Source: Bacillota bacterium
GTDB taxonomy: Bacteria > Bacillota > Clostridia > Acetivibrionales > DSM-1351
Reading direction: 5' to 3'
Assembly: GCA_023416275.1 (NCBI GenBank)
Contig: JAEZIB010000013.1
Span: 1-56,983 of the forward strand
Length of the DNA: 56,983 nt
Shown: positions 25,810 to 34,227 of the stretch, one piece after another
Layout of the letters: every line of letters starts with the position of its first letter
How positions within the stretch are numbered: the stretch's first letter is position 1
Notes under the pieces: generated by a model
The model's input: only the letters and a program-made list of their open reading frames with translations
What the model was told of the DNA's origin: nothing
The model's database searches: none
Translations under genes and position numbers: made by a program

Positions 25810-26232
25810 ATGCCAGAATTAAAAGATGCACAAATCAGAAGAAAAGAGCTTGAACAAAAAAAGAGGAAAGAAAAGCTCGAAAAAGAATTTGCAAATGAAC
25901 AAGAACTCCAAAATATGATTTCTGCTATAGTAGAAAAATATACAGATTCAATAAACAAAGCTCAAATAATTATCGATGGGAAGCTTCAGTCTTTGTATAT
26001 TAGCTTGATAGACAGCGACAAAAGAGAGCATAAAACTATTTTGTTGTCGTCAGAGGATTATAAGGCATTATTTAGTCAGATAGATTCTATAGAAGGTGCA
26101 ATAATAAAAAATAATCTATTTGAATATGTTGATAATCATCAGGATATTAAGCAATTATATGATAATAAGTATCATGTCATATACGGATGGTCATTATTGG
26201 CAGATAAAATTTATCTGGAAGTAATATGGTAA
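25810..26232 (+). CDS. Hypothetical coiled-coil protein (140 aa)
   Basis: Unknown function. The first 40 residues are highly charged and Lys/Glu-rich (ELEQKKRKEKLEKEF), a likely coiled coil or nucleic-acid-binding tail, followed by a compact mixed domain ending in a Trp. No cysteine, no signal peptide, no catalytic motif that I recognise. AGGGAGGAAA gives a strong ribosome site for the ATG. A good terminator (26270) ends the unit, so it is expressed as a normal gene. Confidence 0.65.
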   Translation: MPELKDAQIRRKELEQKKRKEKLEKEFANEQELQNMISAIVEKYTDSINKAQIIIDGKLQSLYISLIDSDKREHKTILLSSEDYKALFSQIDSIEGAIIKNNLFEYVDNHQDIKQLYDNKYHVIYGWSLLADKIYLEVIW

Positions 26233-26269
26233 CAAGTAGTATATATTAACATTAAATACTATTAACAAT

Positions 26270-26294
26270 GCCTTCAGTCAGTTGAAGGCTTTTT
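26270..26294 (+). terminator. Terminator after 25810 gene
   Basis: GCCTTCA-(loop)-TGAAGGC followed by TTTTT. Confidence 0.85.
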
Positions 26295-26339
26295 GTATGA
26301 AAAAAATCTAACGAAATATTTTTAACAAAAACTTCGTTC

Positions 26340-26465
26340 AAAGCTCTCATAAAAACAGGATTAGCTTACAAATGATTATTGAATTAACTAACACTGTAAA
26401 AAACAACTTTAATTGTTTTCAAACTTACAAATGGTTTGTTGACAAAGTAATTGCATCAATTGAAT
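26340..26465 (+). repeat. Decayed family A-like repeat
   Basis: ACAAATGGTTTGTTGACAAA and GTAATTGCATCAA resemble the interior of family A copy 3 (52009-52040: AAACGGTTTGTTGCCAAAA, TAATTGCATAAA). The terminal repeats are not recognisable, so it looks like an eroded copy. Evidence is by-eye similarity only. Confidence 0.35.
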
Positions 26466-26493
26466 TTATTATTAAAGAATTAAAGAGGATATA

Positions 26494-27060
26494 ATGGATA
26501 TTCTTATTGATTTTGAAGCAACTTGCTGGGAAAAGCATGAAAGAAATAAACACCCGTATTCAGAAATTATTGAAATATGTGCTATAGCTGTTAATGCCAG
26601 CTTTGAGATAATAGATGAGTTTTCGGAGCTTATAAAGCCAGAAGTGGAACCGGAGTTATCTGAATATTGCATAAAGCTGACAGGAATTACTCAACAAAAT
26701 ATAGATAGTGCAAGAAGCTTTGAAGAAGTTATAAAAAGCTTTGATGACTGGCTATTTAATCTAGATAAAAAGAATAATCCAATCAAAATGGTAGCATGGG
26801 GTAATTATGATCAAATCCTGTTGCGTAATAACCTACTTAGAAATAATCTTACGGGTGAGGTCAGAAAACATTATAAAAGATTTATTAATTTGCAGGCAAA
26901 GTTTGAGAAGCTAAAGCATATTAGTGATAGTAATTGCAAATTAAGAAAAGCAATATCTATTATTGGAGAAACCTTTGAAGGAAAAGAGCACAGAGGCATG
27001 GCAGATGCAAAAAACATGCTTAAGGTCTACAAATATTTGTGCTCTTTTAAAACTAGATAG
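26494..27060 (+). CDS. DEDDh 3'-5' exonuclease (KapD/ERI-1-like)
   Basis: A stand-alone RNase T/epsilon-type exonuclease of 188 residues acting on nucleic-acid 3' ends in the cytoplasm. Exo I is DFEATC at the N-terminus (Asp and Glu), Exo II is WGNYDQ (Asp), and Exo III is HRGMADAKNM (catalytic His with Asp four residues on), so the DEDDh set is complete. ITQQNID between Exo I and II is also conserved. The short ERI-1/KapD-like form is typical of Firmicutes. AAGAGG precedes the ATG. Natural substrate unknown. Confidence 0.85.
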   Translation: MDILIDFEATCWEKHERNKHPYSEIIEICAIAVNASFEIIDEFSELIKPEVEPELSEYCIKLTGITQQNIDSARSFEEVIKSFDDWLFNLDKKNNPIKMVAWGNYDQILLRNNLLRNNLTGEVRKHYKRFINLQAKFEKLKHISDSNCKLRKAISIIGETFEGKEHRGMADAKNMLKVYKYLCSFKTR

Positions 27061-27161
27061 ATAATAGTACAAACTATAATAATTTCAGACTTTAGAAAAT
27101 GATAATCATTTATAATGTTGGAATTCTTTAAGTATGATTGTCAAGCAATATAATCTTGCTT

Positions 27162-27315
27162 ATGGAGGAGAATATTCATTGCTTTTATTCAAAGGAAAGA
27201 GATGTCAATGGAGTAAGTTGATAAATTTATTAATGACTTACTTGAGCTACAAGTCCTTAGAATAAAAGAAAGCAAGAGTTTAAATTTTATCAAATATATT
27301 CTTTTCATTTCATAA
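27162..27315 (+). pseudogene. Possible frameshifted small gene
   Basis: Two open segments join if one A near 27216 is removed: the first reads MEENIHCFYSKERDVNGV, the second continues DKFINDLLELQVLRIKES and ends at TAA 27313. The join gives a plausible 50-residue protein, but there is no ribosome site before 27162 and I recognise no family. A Fur-like AATGATAATCATT is at 27098-27110. The rest of the 27061-27350 gap is featureless AT-rich DNA. Confidence 0.3.
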
Positions 27316-27350
27316 TTCTTTCGAATTCTGAAAAACCACAGTTGATTTGT

Positions 27351-27382
27351 AAAAAAACTCCGTCTTCAAATAGAAGAGGAGT
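27351..27382 (-). terminator. Terminator of the tRNA-Lys pair
   Basis: On the minus strand ACTCC-TCTTC-TATTT-GAAGA-CGGAGT is followed by seven T, directly after the CCA end of the second tRNA. A-runs on both sides mean it could also stop plus-strand transcripts. Confidence 0.8.
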
Positions 27383-27388
27383 TTTTTT

Positions 27389-27464
27389 TGGTGCGCCATC
27401 ACGGGTTCGAACCGGGGACACCCTGATTAAGAGTCAGGTGCTCTACCAACTGAGCTAATAGCGC
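27389..27464 (-). tRNA. tRNA-Lys (anticodon CTT), copy 2
   Basis: A 76-base cloverleaf with encoded CCA. Acceptor GCGCTAT pairs with ATGGCGC, the anticodon arm CCTGA-CTCTTAA-TCAGG gives CTT for the AAG codon, and TTCGAAC is the T-loop. Sequence is identical to the copy at 27558-27633. Confidence 0.95.
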
Positions 27465-27509
27465 AATATATAAAAATACAATATAAAATAAAAAAAAAAA
27501 AAATATAGC

Positions 27510-27545
27510 AATAAGAAACCTTTGAAATTTAAGACTTCAAAGGTT
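27510..27545 (-). terminator. Hairpin between the two tRNA-Lys genes
   Basis: AACCTTTGAA and TTCAAAGGTT form a 10-bp stem around a short loop; TCTTATT and, further on, a long T-rich stretch follow on the minus strand. It may be a partial terminator or a processing signal in a two-tRNA transcript. Confidence 0.5.
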
Positions 27546-27557
27546 GTCTTATTTATT

Positions 27558-27633
27558 TGGTGCGCCATCACGGGTTCGAACCGGGGACACCCTGATTAAG
27601 AGTCAGGTGCTCTACCAACTGAGCTAATAGCGC
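27558..27633 (-). tRNA. tRNA-Lys (anticodon CTT), copy 1
   Basis: Identical to the downstream copy, including encoded CCA. It is the promoter-proximal gene of a tandem pair separated by 93 bases. Confidence 0.95.
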
Positions 27634-27677
27634 ATTAAAAAGTGTTTGACTCGGACATCTCGTCTAAGCACTTTTAC

Positions 27678-27706
27678 ATTATAAGAGGTAAGTTGGGTAT
27701 TGTCAA
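27678..27706 (-). promoter_or_regulatory. Promoter of tRNA-Lys pair
   Basis: Minus strand TTGACA (27701-27706) and TATAAT (27678-27683) with exactly 17 bases between: a consensus sigma-A promoter, about 45 bases before the first tRNA. Confidence 0.85.
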
Positions 27707-28349
27707 CACTTATTTTAAAAAAATATGAGAGCTATAAAAAAATAAAAAAATGAAGGCTCTTAGTACAAAGTTCATTATAAAAGATATTTACAAATGTACC
27801 TATATTATTTAAGATTGCTTATTAATATCTTTAATTTTAATAGCTCAAAAACAACATGTTTGGTCATATTTTACTAATTATAAAATAAGTGTTGTACACA
27901 TGTAGTTTAGGTTGACAAAATCATAGATTTTATGGTAAATTGTTGTAGTGATAGATTTTAAACAAAATAATAACTAATTATGGTGAATATAGATTTTTTA
28001 TGCGGGTTTAATTTCCTTGTTAATCATCTATGTAGGTTTAAGTTTTTTCTCATTTATCTTCTTAGTAAACCTGTAGCGTCAGTTGAAATTCAAGCTATTA
28101 CAACATATGTTCAATCAGCTTATATTATTCAAAAGCATATTTAAATGTTACTTTCAATGAGAAAAGGTGATCTATATCAGAGACACTGCTTATAAATTTA
28201 TTAGTTTTGAATTTCTGGGTTGTCGTATTTGGTCAAGCTCATAGACGGATTGGAATAGTATATTGCTAGAAAAAATTTTTTTGAATTTAGTTGGTATTAC
28301 AAATATTTATATAAACGAACTTTAATTTAGTTGGAAAAGGACTGATTTT
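27707..28349 (+). other. Long leader region before the DAHP synthase gene
   Basis: No gene found. A plausible plus-strand promoter is TTGACA (27912-27917) with TAAATT (27936-27941), spacer 18, which would give a leader of about 400 bases. AGGTTTA at 28034-28040 pairs with TAAACCT at 28066-28072. No T-box core (GGGTGGxACCGCG) and no T-run terminator was found, so the control mechanism, if any, is unclear. Confidence 0.4.
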
Positions 28350-29408
28350 ATGAGTAATCATATACAATCATTAAGAAAAGAAATAGATAAAGTCAATTTA
28401 GAGATATTAAATTTATTGAGTTATCGTACGTCACTTATAAAAGAGATAGGTGAATTAAAAGATCAAGTTGGTGATGACTATTTTGATCCAGAACGAGAAA
28501 GAGAAATGCTGGAAGAACTTATAAAGAAAAACGAAGGACCACTATGTAATGAATTGGTCAAAGATATTTTTGTATCAATTTTCGGAGCTTCATTGAAATA
28601 TATGGGTATAAATCGTGAGAAGAAGCTATTGATTAGTTCTCAAAATAGTGAAGGTTTTATGGGTATAAGGGAAATGTTCAATTTACAGCCTGAACATCCC
28701 ATTATTATAGCAGGTCCTTGTGCGATAGAAAAAACTGAGTACTTAGAAATAATTGCTAAACTATTAAATAAACATAATATAAAGTTTTTGCGTGGAGGAG
28801 CTTTTAAGCCACGTACATCACCTTATGAATTTCAAGGTTTAAAAGAGGAAGGTTTGAAAATTCTCAATGAAGTTGGTAGAAAATATGAATTATATACTGT
28901 AACTGAAGTTGTAGACACAAGGGATGTTGAGATTGTTTCTAAATATGTTGATGTTATACAAATAGGAGCTCGAAATATGCAAAACTTTGAACTTCTAAAG
29001 GAAGTTGGTATGACTCAAAAACCTGTTCTGTTAAAAAGAGGTATTAGTGCAACTATGCAAGAATTTATGTTTGCTGCAGAATATATTGGACTTCAAGGTA
29101 ACCGTAAAATAATGCTTTGTGAACGTGGAATACGTACATATGAAACTAAAACAAGAAATACACTTGATATATCATCTGTACCAATAATTAAGAAGGAAAC
29201 AAGTTTACCTATATTGGTAGATTTAAGCCACTCTTTGGGTAGAAAGGATATAGTAAATAGTATTGCACGAGCAGCTTTAGCGGTAGGTGCTGATGGAATA
29301 ATGATTGAGGTACATCCTTATCCTGAAGTAGCGCTATCAGATAGTAAACAACAGCTTAATCCTGAAGAATTTGAACAGTTATTAGGCTTTATAAAAAATT
29401 ATTATTAA
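28350..29408 (+). CDS. Chorismate mutase (AroQ) - DAHP synthase fusion
   Basis: Catalyses the first step of aromatic amino acid synthesis, from PEP and erythrose 4-phosphate. The N-terminal ~85 residues are an AroQ-type chorismate mutase helical domain (LRKEIDKVNLEILNLLSYR), which in Bacillus AroA acts as the feedback sensor for prephenate/chorismate. The type I-beta DAHP synthase barrel follows: IIIAGPCAIE, FLRGGAFKPRTSPYEFQG, QIGARNMQNF, LLKRG, CERGIRTYE, DLSHSLG and IEVHPYPE. 352 residues, full length. Ribosome site AAAGGACT. Allosteric control through the mutase domain is inferred from the Bacillus enzyme. Confidence 0.95.
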   Translation: MSNHIQSLRKEIDKVNLEILNLLSYRTSLIKEIGELKDQVGDDYFDPEREREMLEELIKKNEGPLCNELVKDIFVSIFGASLKYMGINREKKLLISSQNSEGFMGIREMFNLQPEHPIIIAGPCAIEKTEYLEIIAKLLNKHNIKFLRGGAFKPRTSPYEFQGLKEEGLKILNEVGRKYELYTVTEVVDTRDVEIVSKYVDVIQIGARNMQNFELLKEVGMTQKPVLLKRGISATMQEFMFAAEYIGLQGNRKIMLCERGIRTYETKTRNTLDISSVPIIKKETSLPILVDLSHSLGRKDIVNSIARAALAVGADGIMIEVHPYPEVALSDSKQQLNPEEFEQLLGFIKNYY

Positions 29409-29516
29409 GCTAATTGAATCAAAAGCAGCAACATAAAGTTATAATATGAATTACGGGTTTAATATTAAAAAAAAACATAGTGTATATAACTAATCTCTGT
29501 TTTCAGTAAAATAATA

Positions 29517-29566
29517 CTCCTTCTTGGGAAAATTATAAATAATAATTGTCAAGAAGGAGATTTTTA
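29517..29566 (+). terminator. Terminator after DAHP synthase
   Basis: CTCCTTCTTG and CAAGAAGGAG (10-bp perfect stem, AT-rich loop with further pairing) followed by ATTTTTAT. Confidence 0.75.
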
Positions 29567-29853
29567 TATTATCGCTAACAAAGGGATGGTTAAAGAGATA
29601 TTAGTTAGAAAAGGATTATCAGTAAGTTCTATTCAAGGCAAAATGTCTGTATCATTCTGAAAAAAGTTGAGAAAATTATATAATAAGTGGGAAGCAGTCT
29701 GAAAAATAAGATTCAAATTAATTTTACAGTATAATTATAAAAATAGTTAAATGTATTGTAGACAATTGAGTTATTAGGTAGAATATATATAATGAAATGG
29801 TAAGTATTTGGATTTTTATTGACATTTAAACAATAACAGAGAGTGAAAAAATA
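29567..29853 (+). other. AT-rich spacer before degS with short open frame
   Basis: A 24-codon frame from ATG 29587 (MVKEILVRKGLSVSSIQGKM...) ends at 29658 and has no ribosome site of its own; it could be a remnant of a small gene but is not called. TTGACA at about 29819 resembles a -35 element without a clear -10. Nothing else recognised. Confidence 0.25.
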
Positions 29854-31038
29854 ATGCTAAACTATAAACATAACACAATTGAAATGGATAAAATTATTAA
29901 TGATTCAATCAAGGCTCTTGACTTGGGAAAAAAAGAAATAATTGAAATTGCTGAAAACACAAGATTAGATAGAAAAAGGCTTGAGGACGAGCTGGAAATA
30001 TTAAAAAGAGAGGTTTTTGAAATCATAAGTGAGATTGAAGAGCTAGAACACGACCTAAAGCAAAGTAAGAAAAAGCTTTTCGATGTTAATAGAGATTTTA
30101 ATAAATATAGCCAGGGTGAGCTTGAAAAGGCGTATCAGGATGCTGATAATTTGCTCGTCAAGCTTGCTGTAAGGCGTGAGCAAGAGAGATTTTTGATTAA
30201 AAGACGTAATGATATTGAGGTGAGAATAAAAGATTCAACAAAAACTCTAAAACGGGCAGATAATCTGATAGGCCATGTAGGGATAGCTCTTGAGTATTTA
30301 AGCGGAGAGTTGAAAGATGCCGGAGAGGAACTTGATAATCTACAGCAAAAGCAGTACTTGGGCATTAGAATTATTGAGGCTCAGGAAGATGAAAGAAAGC
30401 GTTTTGCTCGTGAGATTCATGATGGACCAGCTCAATCTATGTCTAACATAGTAATTAAGGCAGAAATATGTGAGAAGCTTATTGACAAGAATGTCAGTGA
30501 GGCAAAGGGTGAACTGCGTAATCTAAAAAAGATTACAAGAGATAGCCTTCAAGAAGTTAGGAAGATAATTTATAATCTTAGACCTATGGCACTTGATGAT
30601 TTAGGGCTTTTGCCAACATTAGAAAGGTATGTTATATCATTTAAAGAGGATACCAATATTGATGTTACATTAAAGGTTAGAAAGGTTGATGAGGAATTAA
30701 AACCTGCTATTTCATTAACTGTATTCAGAATAGTACAGGAGGCTTTAAACAATATTTTAAAGCACTCAGAAGCGAAATCTGCATCAATTCTCTTAGAACG
30801 TATTGAACAGAGGTTACTTATAAGCATAATTGATAATGGAATTGGATTTGACACAAATGCTGTACGAATTAACAAGAAAAAGAACAAGTCGGATTTAAGT
30901 GGAGGATTCGGGCTATACAGTATGAAGGAGAGAGTAGCGTTACTTGAAGGAGAATTTGAAGTTATATCAGAAATAGGAAAAGGAACTACAATAAAAATAC
31001 AAATACCGCTCATAAATGAAGAGGAGGCTCCTAATTAA
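29854..31038 (+). CDS. degS: DegS-like sensor histidine kinase
   Basis: Cytoplasmic histidine kinase with no membrane helix. The first ~180 residues form a long coiled coil (DegS sensor domain), followed by the HisKA_3 dimerisation region with phospho-acceptor His189 in AREIHDGPAQ, and a HATPase_c domain (VQEALNNILKHSEA N-box, DNGIGFD G1, GGFGLYSMKERV G2). It phosphorylates the response regulator whose start overlaps its stop at 31038. In Bacillus the pair controls secreted enzymes, motility and transition-state functions; a similar role here is inference. Confidence 0.92.
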   Translation: MLNYKHNTIEMDKIINDSIKALDLGKKEIIEIAENTRLDRKRLEDELEILKREVFEIISEIEELEHDLKQSKKKLFDVNRDFNKYSQGELEKAYQDADNLLVKLAVRREQERFLIKRRNDIEVRIKDSTKTLKRADNLIGHVGIALEYLSGELKDAGEELDNLQQKQYLGIRIIEAQEDERKRFAREIHDGPAQSMSNIVIKAEICEKLIDKNVSEAKGELRNLKKITRDSLQEVRKIIYNLRPMALDDLGLLPTLERYVISFKEDTNIDVTLKVRKVDEELKPAISLTVFRIVQEALNNILKHSEAKSASILLERIEQRLLISIIDNGIGFDTNAVRINKKKNKSDLSGGFGLYSMKERVALLEGEFEVISEIGKGTTIKIQIPLINEEEAPN

Positions 31039-31688
31039 TGAATAAAATTAGAGTGATGATTGCTGATGACCATGCTATGGTTAGGCAAGGTCTAAAGACT
31101 ATTATCGAGCTAGAGGATGACATAGAGGTTGTATCTCAAGCAGCTAATGGAGAACAGGCAGTTTTACTTGCTAGACAAGATAAACCTGATATAATTTTAA
31201 TGGATATTAATATGCCTGTATTAAATGGCTTACAAGCAATAAAAATTCTCAAAGAAGAAAATTGCAATTGTAAAATTATTGTATTAACTCTACACCAAGA
31301 TAGAGAATATTTATTCAGAACTATACAGCTTGGTTGTGAAGGATATGTTTTAAAGGATGCGGAATCATCAGTTTTGATAGAAGCAATTAGAAGTGTTTAT
31401 CATGAAAAGACATATATTCAACCAAACATGACGGGTGAACTGGTTAAGGAGTTTAACAGAATAACACTTATTGAGCAGGATAACTCTATAACTAAGAATC
31501 TTACAAATAGAGAAATAGAGGTTTTGAAATTAATTGCTGATGGCTTAATAAATAAGGAAATAGCTAAAAAGCTTTTTATTAGTGAAAAGACAGTAAAAAA
31601 CCATATTTCGAATATATTTAAAAAGCTTGATGTAAATGATAGAACACAGGCAGCCATTTATGCCTTCAAACACAATATAAAAACGTAG
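31038..31688 (+). CDS. degU: DegU-like LuxR-family response regulator
   Basis: A 216-residue two-domain regulator. The receiver has acidic residues in IADDHAMVR, phospho-acceptor Asp56 in ILMDINMP, and the conserved Lys in YVLKDAE. The C-terminal NarL/LuxR helix-turn-helix reads LTNREIEVLKLIADGLINKEIAKKL (split around residues 150-175), with SEKTVKNHISNI as recognition helix. The start ATG overlaps the degS stop (TAATG), so the two are translationally coupled. Possible targets nearby include the secreted proteins, but no binding sites were identified. Confidence 0.93.
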   Translation: MNKIRVMIADDHAMVRQGLKTIIELEDDIEVVSQAANGEQAVLLARQDKPDIILMDINMPVLNGLQAIKILKEENCNCKIIVLTLHQDREYLFRTIQLGCEGYVLKDAESSVLIEAIRSVYHEKTYIQPNMTGELVKEFNRITLIEQDNSITKNLTNREIEVLKLIADGLINKEIAKKLFISEKTVKNHISNIFKKLDVNDRTQAAIYAFKHNIKT

Positions 31689-31832
31689 AATACAATAAAA
31701 TATATATTTGGCTCTAAGAAATTAACATTTTTGTTGATTTTAATTTGTGTGCATATAAATAATGAATTGATTGGATGCTACATATTTTGATAGTTTTTTT
31801 ATAATTAACTCAAACGTAAGGAGTTATAATTA

Positions 31833-33428
31833 ATGAAAACAAATTTAATAAATTCTCTAATTAAATACTTAATTGAGAAAAATAATTTCAGCTTGGTGAG
31901 CTCAAATGATGAAGTACTTGACTTTAGTAGTGGTGCAGCAGGATTAATAAAAAATTTTCAGGGCACTACAGTATTTCTAGAAGTAATTGATGCAGATAGG
32001 TTTGACAATATACAATTGACTCGAATTATGGAAAATTCTGCAGTTATGTTGGAGAGTGTAGATGGCTCCGACGCATATATATTCAAGCTATTTTTATTTA
32101 ACAATACACCAAGTCAAACAGCGGTAGATATAATTGAACAGGGTCAAAAAGATATTGTACAAGAAAAGAAGTTTTTGAAGTGCATATCAGTGGATGTTTC
32201 AGATAAAATTGTTCGAAAGCACTATACTGAGCCGTCTTTTGATGGAAATATTGTTAAGGCAATGAATAAATTTTTTGCTAAGAATCTCCATTCTAAAGAA
32301 ACTTCAATAGAAGATATAAAAGAATTATTGGTGAAGAGGAGTAAGGATTTTCAAATTGAATTAAAGGCAAAAACACCTTGGGTTACTTATGGGCTAATAG
32401 CTGCTAATGTATTGGTATGGCTGATACTACGATTTTTATCTATTAAAACAAATACTGATTATGGTGATTTGTTAACTCCTTATGGTGCAAAAATAAATTC
32501 TCTTATCTTAAATGGAGAATACTGGAGATTTATTTCGGCAATGTTTCTACATTCGAACGAAATTCATCTATTAGTAAATTGCTATTCACTGTATATGCTA
32601 GGAGCACAGGTTGAAAGGCTGTTTGGGCATGCTAAAATGATAACTGTTTATTTTATTGCTGGTCTTGTGGGCTCTATTGCAAGCTTTGCTTTCTCAACTA
32701 ATGCATCTGTAGGAGCATCTGGTGCTATATTTGGTCTATTGGGAGCAATGCTGTTTTTTGCAATAAAGAGACCTTCTCTATTAAAAAGCAGTTTTGGTGC
32801 TAATTTGTTAACCATATTGGTAATAAACCTTGTTTATGGTTTTATGAATGAGAGAATTGACAATAGCGCACATATTGGTGGGTTAATAGGAGGCTTTTTA
32901 ACTACAGGTGTTGTCTATAAAGCAAAGGAAGAGACTTCAAGAGATAAATTTTCAAGAGTTGGTGCATTTGTATTAGTTATTGTAGTGACATTGGGAGGAC
33001 TTTACTATAGCTTTAACAATGACCAAAACAAATATTTTTCAAAAATTAAAGATTTAGAAAACTATATTGGCCAGAATAATTATACAGAGTCAGAGAAACT
33101 GGCAGAACAGATACTTGAGCAGAATCCACGAAGTAAAGATATACAAACCCAGGTATTATGGTATCTTTGTCTTTCAGAAGCTTCTCAGGCAAATCCAACA
33201 AATCCAACAAAGATTTCTGAAGCTGAGGAACATGCGAACAAATTAATTGAAATAAGTCCGGTACACGGACACTTTCTTTTAGGTGCAATCTATTATAACA
33301 CACAGGATTTAAATAATTTAGATAAGGCAAAAGAGCATCTTCAAAAGGCTAAAGAGCTTAATTCGCCTAATATGGATGCGATTAACAATATGCTATCTGA
33401 CATAGAAAATATACTGAAGAGTAAGTAA
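31833..33428 (+). CDS. Rhomboid protease with N-terminal and TPR domains (GluP-like)
   Basis: A 531-residue membrane protease. A soluble N-terminal domain (about 1-180) precedes a rhomboid core of six or seven helices with catalytic Ser296 in GASGAIFGL and His347 in NSAHIGGLIGG; GEYWRFISAMFLHS and LVNCYSLYMLG are the conserved first loop and helix. A C-terminal region (about 400-525) is predicted TPR repeats. This layout is that of Bacillus GluP/YqgP, linked there to membrane protein quality control and cell division. AAGGAG precedes the ATG. Single-gene unit with its own terminator at 33491. Confidence 0.9.
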   Translation: MKTNLINSLIKYLIEKNNFSLVSSNDEVLDFSSGAAGLIKNFQGTTVFLEVIDADRFDNIQLTRIMENSAVMLESVDGSDAYIFKLFLFNNTPSQTAVDIIEQGQKDIVQEKKFLKCISVDVSDKIVRKHYTEPSFDGNIVKAMNKFFAKNLHSKETSIEDIKELLVKRSKDFQIELKAKTPWVTYGLIAANVLVWLILRFLSIKTNTDYGDLLTPYGAKINSLILNGEYWRFISAMFLHSNEIHLLVNCYSLYMLGAQVERLFGHAKMITVYFIAGLVGSIASFAFSTNASVGASGAIFGLLGAMLFFAIKRPSLLKSSFGANLLTILVINLVYGFMNERIDNSAHIGGLIGGFLTTGVVYKAKEETSRDKFSRVGAFVLVIVVTLGGLYYSFNNDQNKYFSKIKDLENYIGQNNYTESEKLAEQILEQNPRSKDIQTQVLWYLCLSEASQANPTNPTKISEAEEHANKLIEISPVHGHFLLGAIYYNTQDLNNLDKAKEHLQKAKELNSPNMDAINNMLSDIENILKSK

Positions 33429-33490
33429 CTTCCATGTAGACATGTTTTTTGACTCATGTCTTAGAATTGCTTTAAGGGGCGGCTATTTTA

Positions 33491-33537
33491 CGTTCAAAGC
33501 CTTTATCTATAACGACAAAGGCTTTGAACGCATTTTT
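33491..33537 (+). terminator. Terminator after rhomboid gene
   Basis: A 14-bp perfect stem (CGTTCAAAGCCTTT and its complement) around a 12-base loop, then CATTTTTG. It lies between converging genes. A second GAGGC-TTA-GCCTC hairpin is at about 33563-33575. Confidence 0.85.
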
Positions 33538-33621
33538 GTTTGAATTCATTTTTAGTTTTTAGGAGGCTTAGCCTCAAACCTAACTTGTTCACCAAATTGC
33601 ATATGGGATTTATAGTTAGTA

Positions 33622-34200
33622 TTAATTGTCTTTTATCATATCCACAAAATACTTATGAAAACTCAAATCCTCTGTTAGCTCTGGATGGAAGGAGGTAGCC
33701 AGCATGTTTTCCTGCCTACATGCCACGATGTTTTCGTTTACACGCAATAGAACCTTTACATTGTGGGCTACATTCACCACATATGGAGCTCGTATAAATA
33801 CCAGGGGAATTTCATTGGTTGATATTTCAGGCAAATTCACAGTTGTGGAAAAACTATCTATTTGCCTTCCGTAGCCGTTTCGCATAACTTCAATATCCAT
33901 AACCTCCAGATGGCGGCATTCATCGTTGCAGAGCTTCTTTGCCAAAATAATCATTCCTGCACAGGTTCCCCACACAGGCATTCCTGAAAGTATTCTGGAT
34001 TTTAAGGTACTGGTTAGGTCAAAATCAGCTAAGAGCTTTCCAATAGCTGTACTTTCACCACCAGGGATAATTAATGCATCAACAGCTTCAATTTCACTTT
34101 TGTATTTAACTACAAGGGGCTTTACATTTTCAAACCTGCCAAGCTTCTCAACATGCTCAGCAACAGCACCTTGCAAGCCTAAAACACCTACTTTTTTCAT
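33622..34200 (-). CDS. pdxT: Pyridoxal 5'-phosphate synthase glutaminase subunit
   Basis: Glutaminase that supplies ammonia to PdxS in the ribose-5-phosphate-dependent vitamin B6 route. GLQGAVAEH and GGESTAIGKLL are the PdxT oxyanion-hole region, the nucleophile Cys is in WGTCAGMIILA, and the His-Glu pair is in SFHPELTED. 192 residues, normal length. It starts 27 bases after pdxS on the minus strand, with AAGAAGGAA as ribosome site, and is surely in one operon with it. Confidence 0.96.
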   Translation of the reverse strand: MKKVGVLGLQGAVAEHVEKLGRFENVKPLVVKYKSEIEAVDALIIPGGESTAIGKLLADFDLTSTLKSRILSGMPVWGTCAGMIILAKKLCNDECRHLEVMDIEVMRNGYGRQIDSFSTTVNLPEISTNEIPLVFIRAPYVVNVAHNVKVLLRVNENIVACRQENMLATSFHPELTEDLSFHKYFVDMIKDN

Positions 34201-34227
34201 AGCAGAGATTCCTTCTTAAAATTATTT

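Noticed and set aside
27098..27110. Fur-box-like AATGATAATCATT
   Set aside because: Only part of a 19-base Fur site, and no iron-related or intact gene lies downstream.
27389..27633. CRISPR-like direct repeat
   Set aside because: The repeated block is two identical tRNA-Lys genes; no short regular repeats with spacers occur anywhere in the window.
27707..28349. T-box or other amino-acid riboswitch ahead of the DAHP synthase gene
   Set aside because: The long leader invited this, but no GGGTGGxACCGCG core, no terminator/antiterminator pair and no known riboswitch core was seen.
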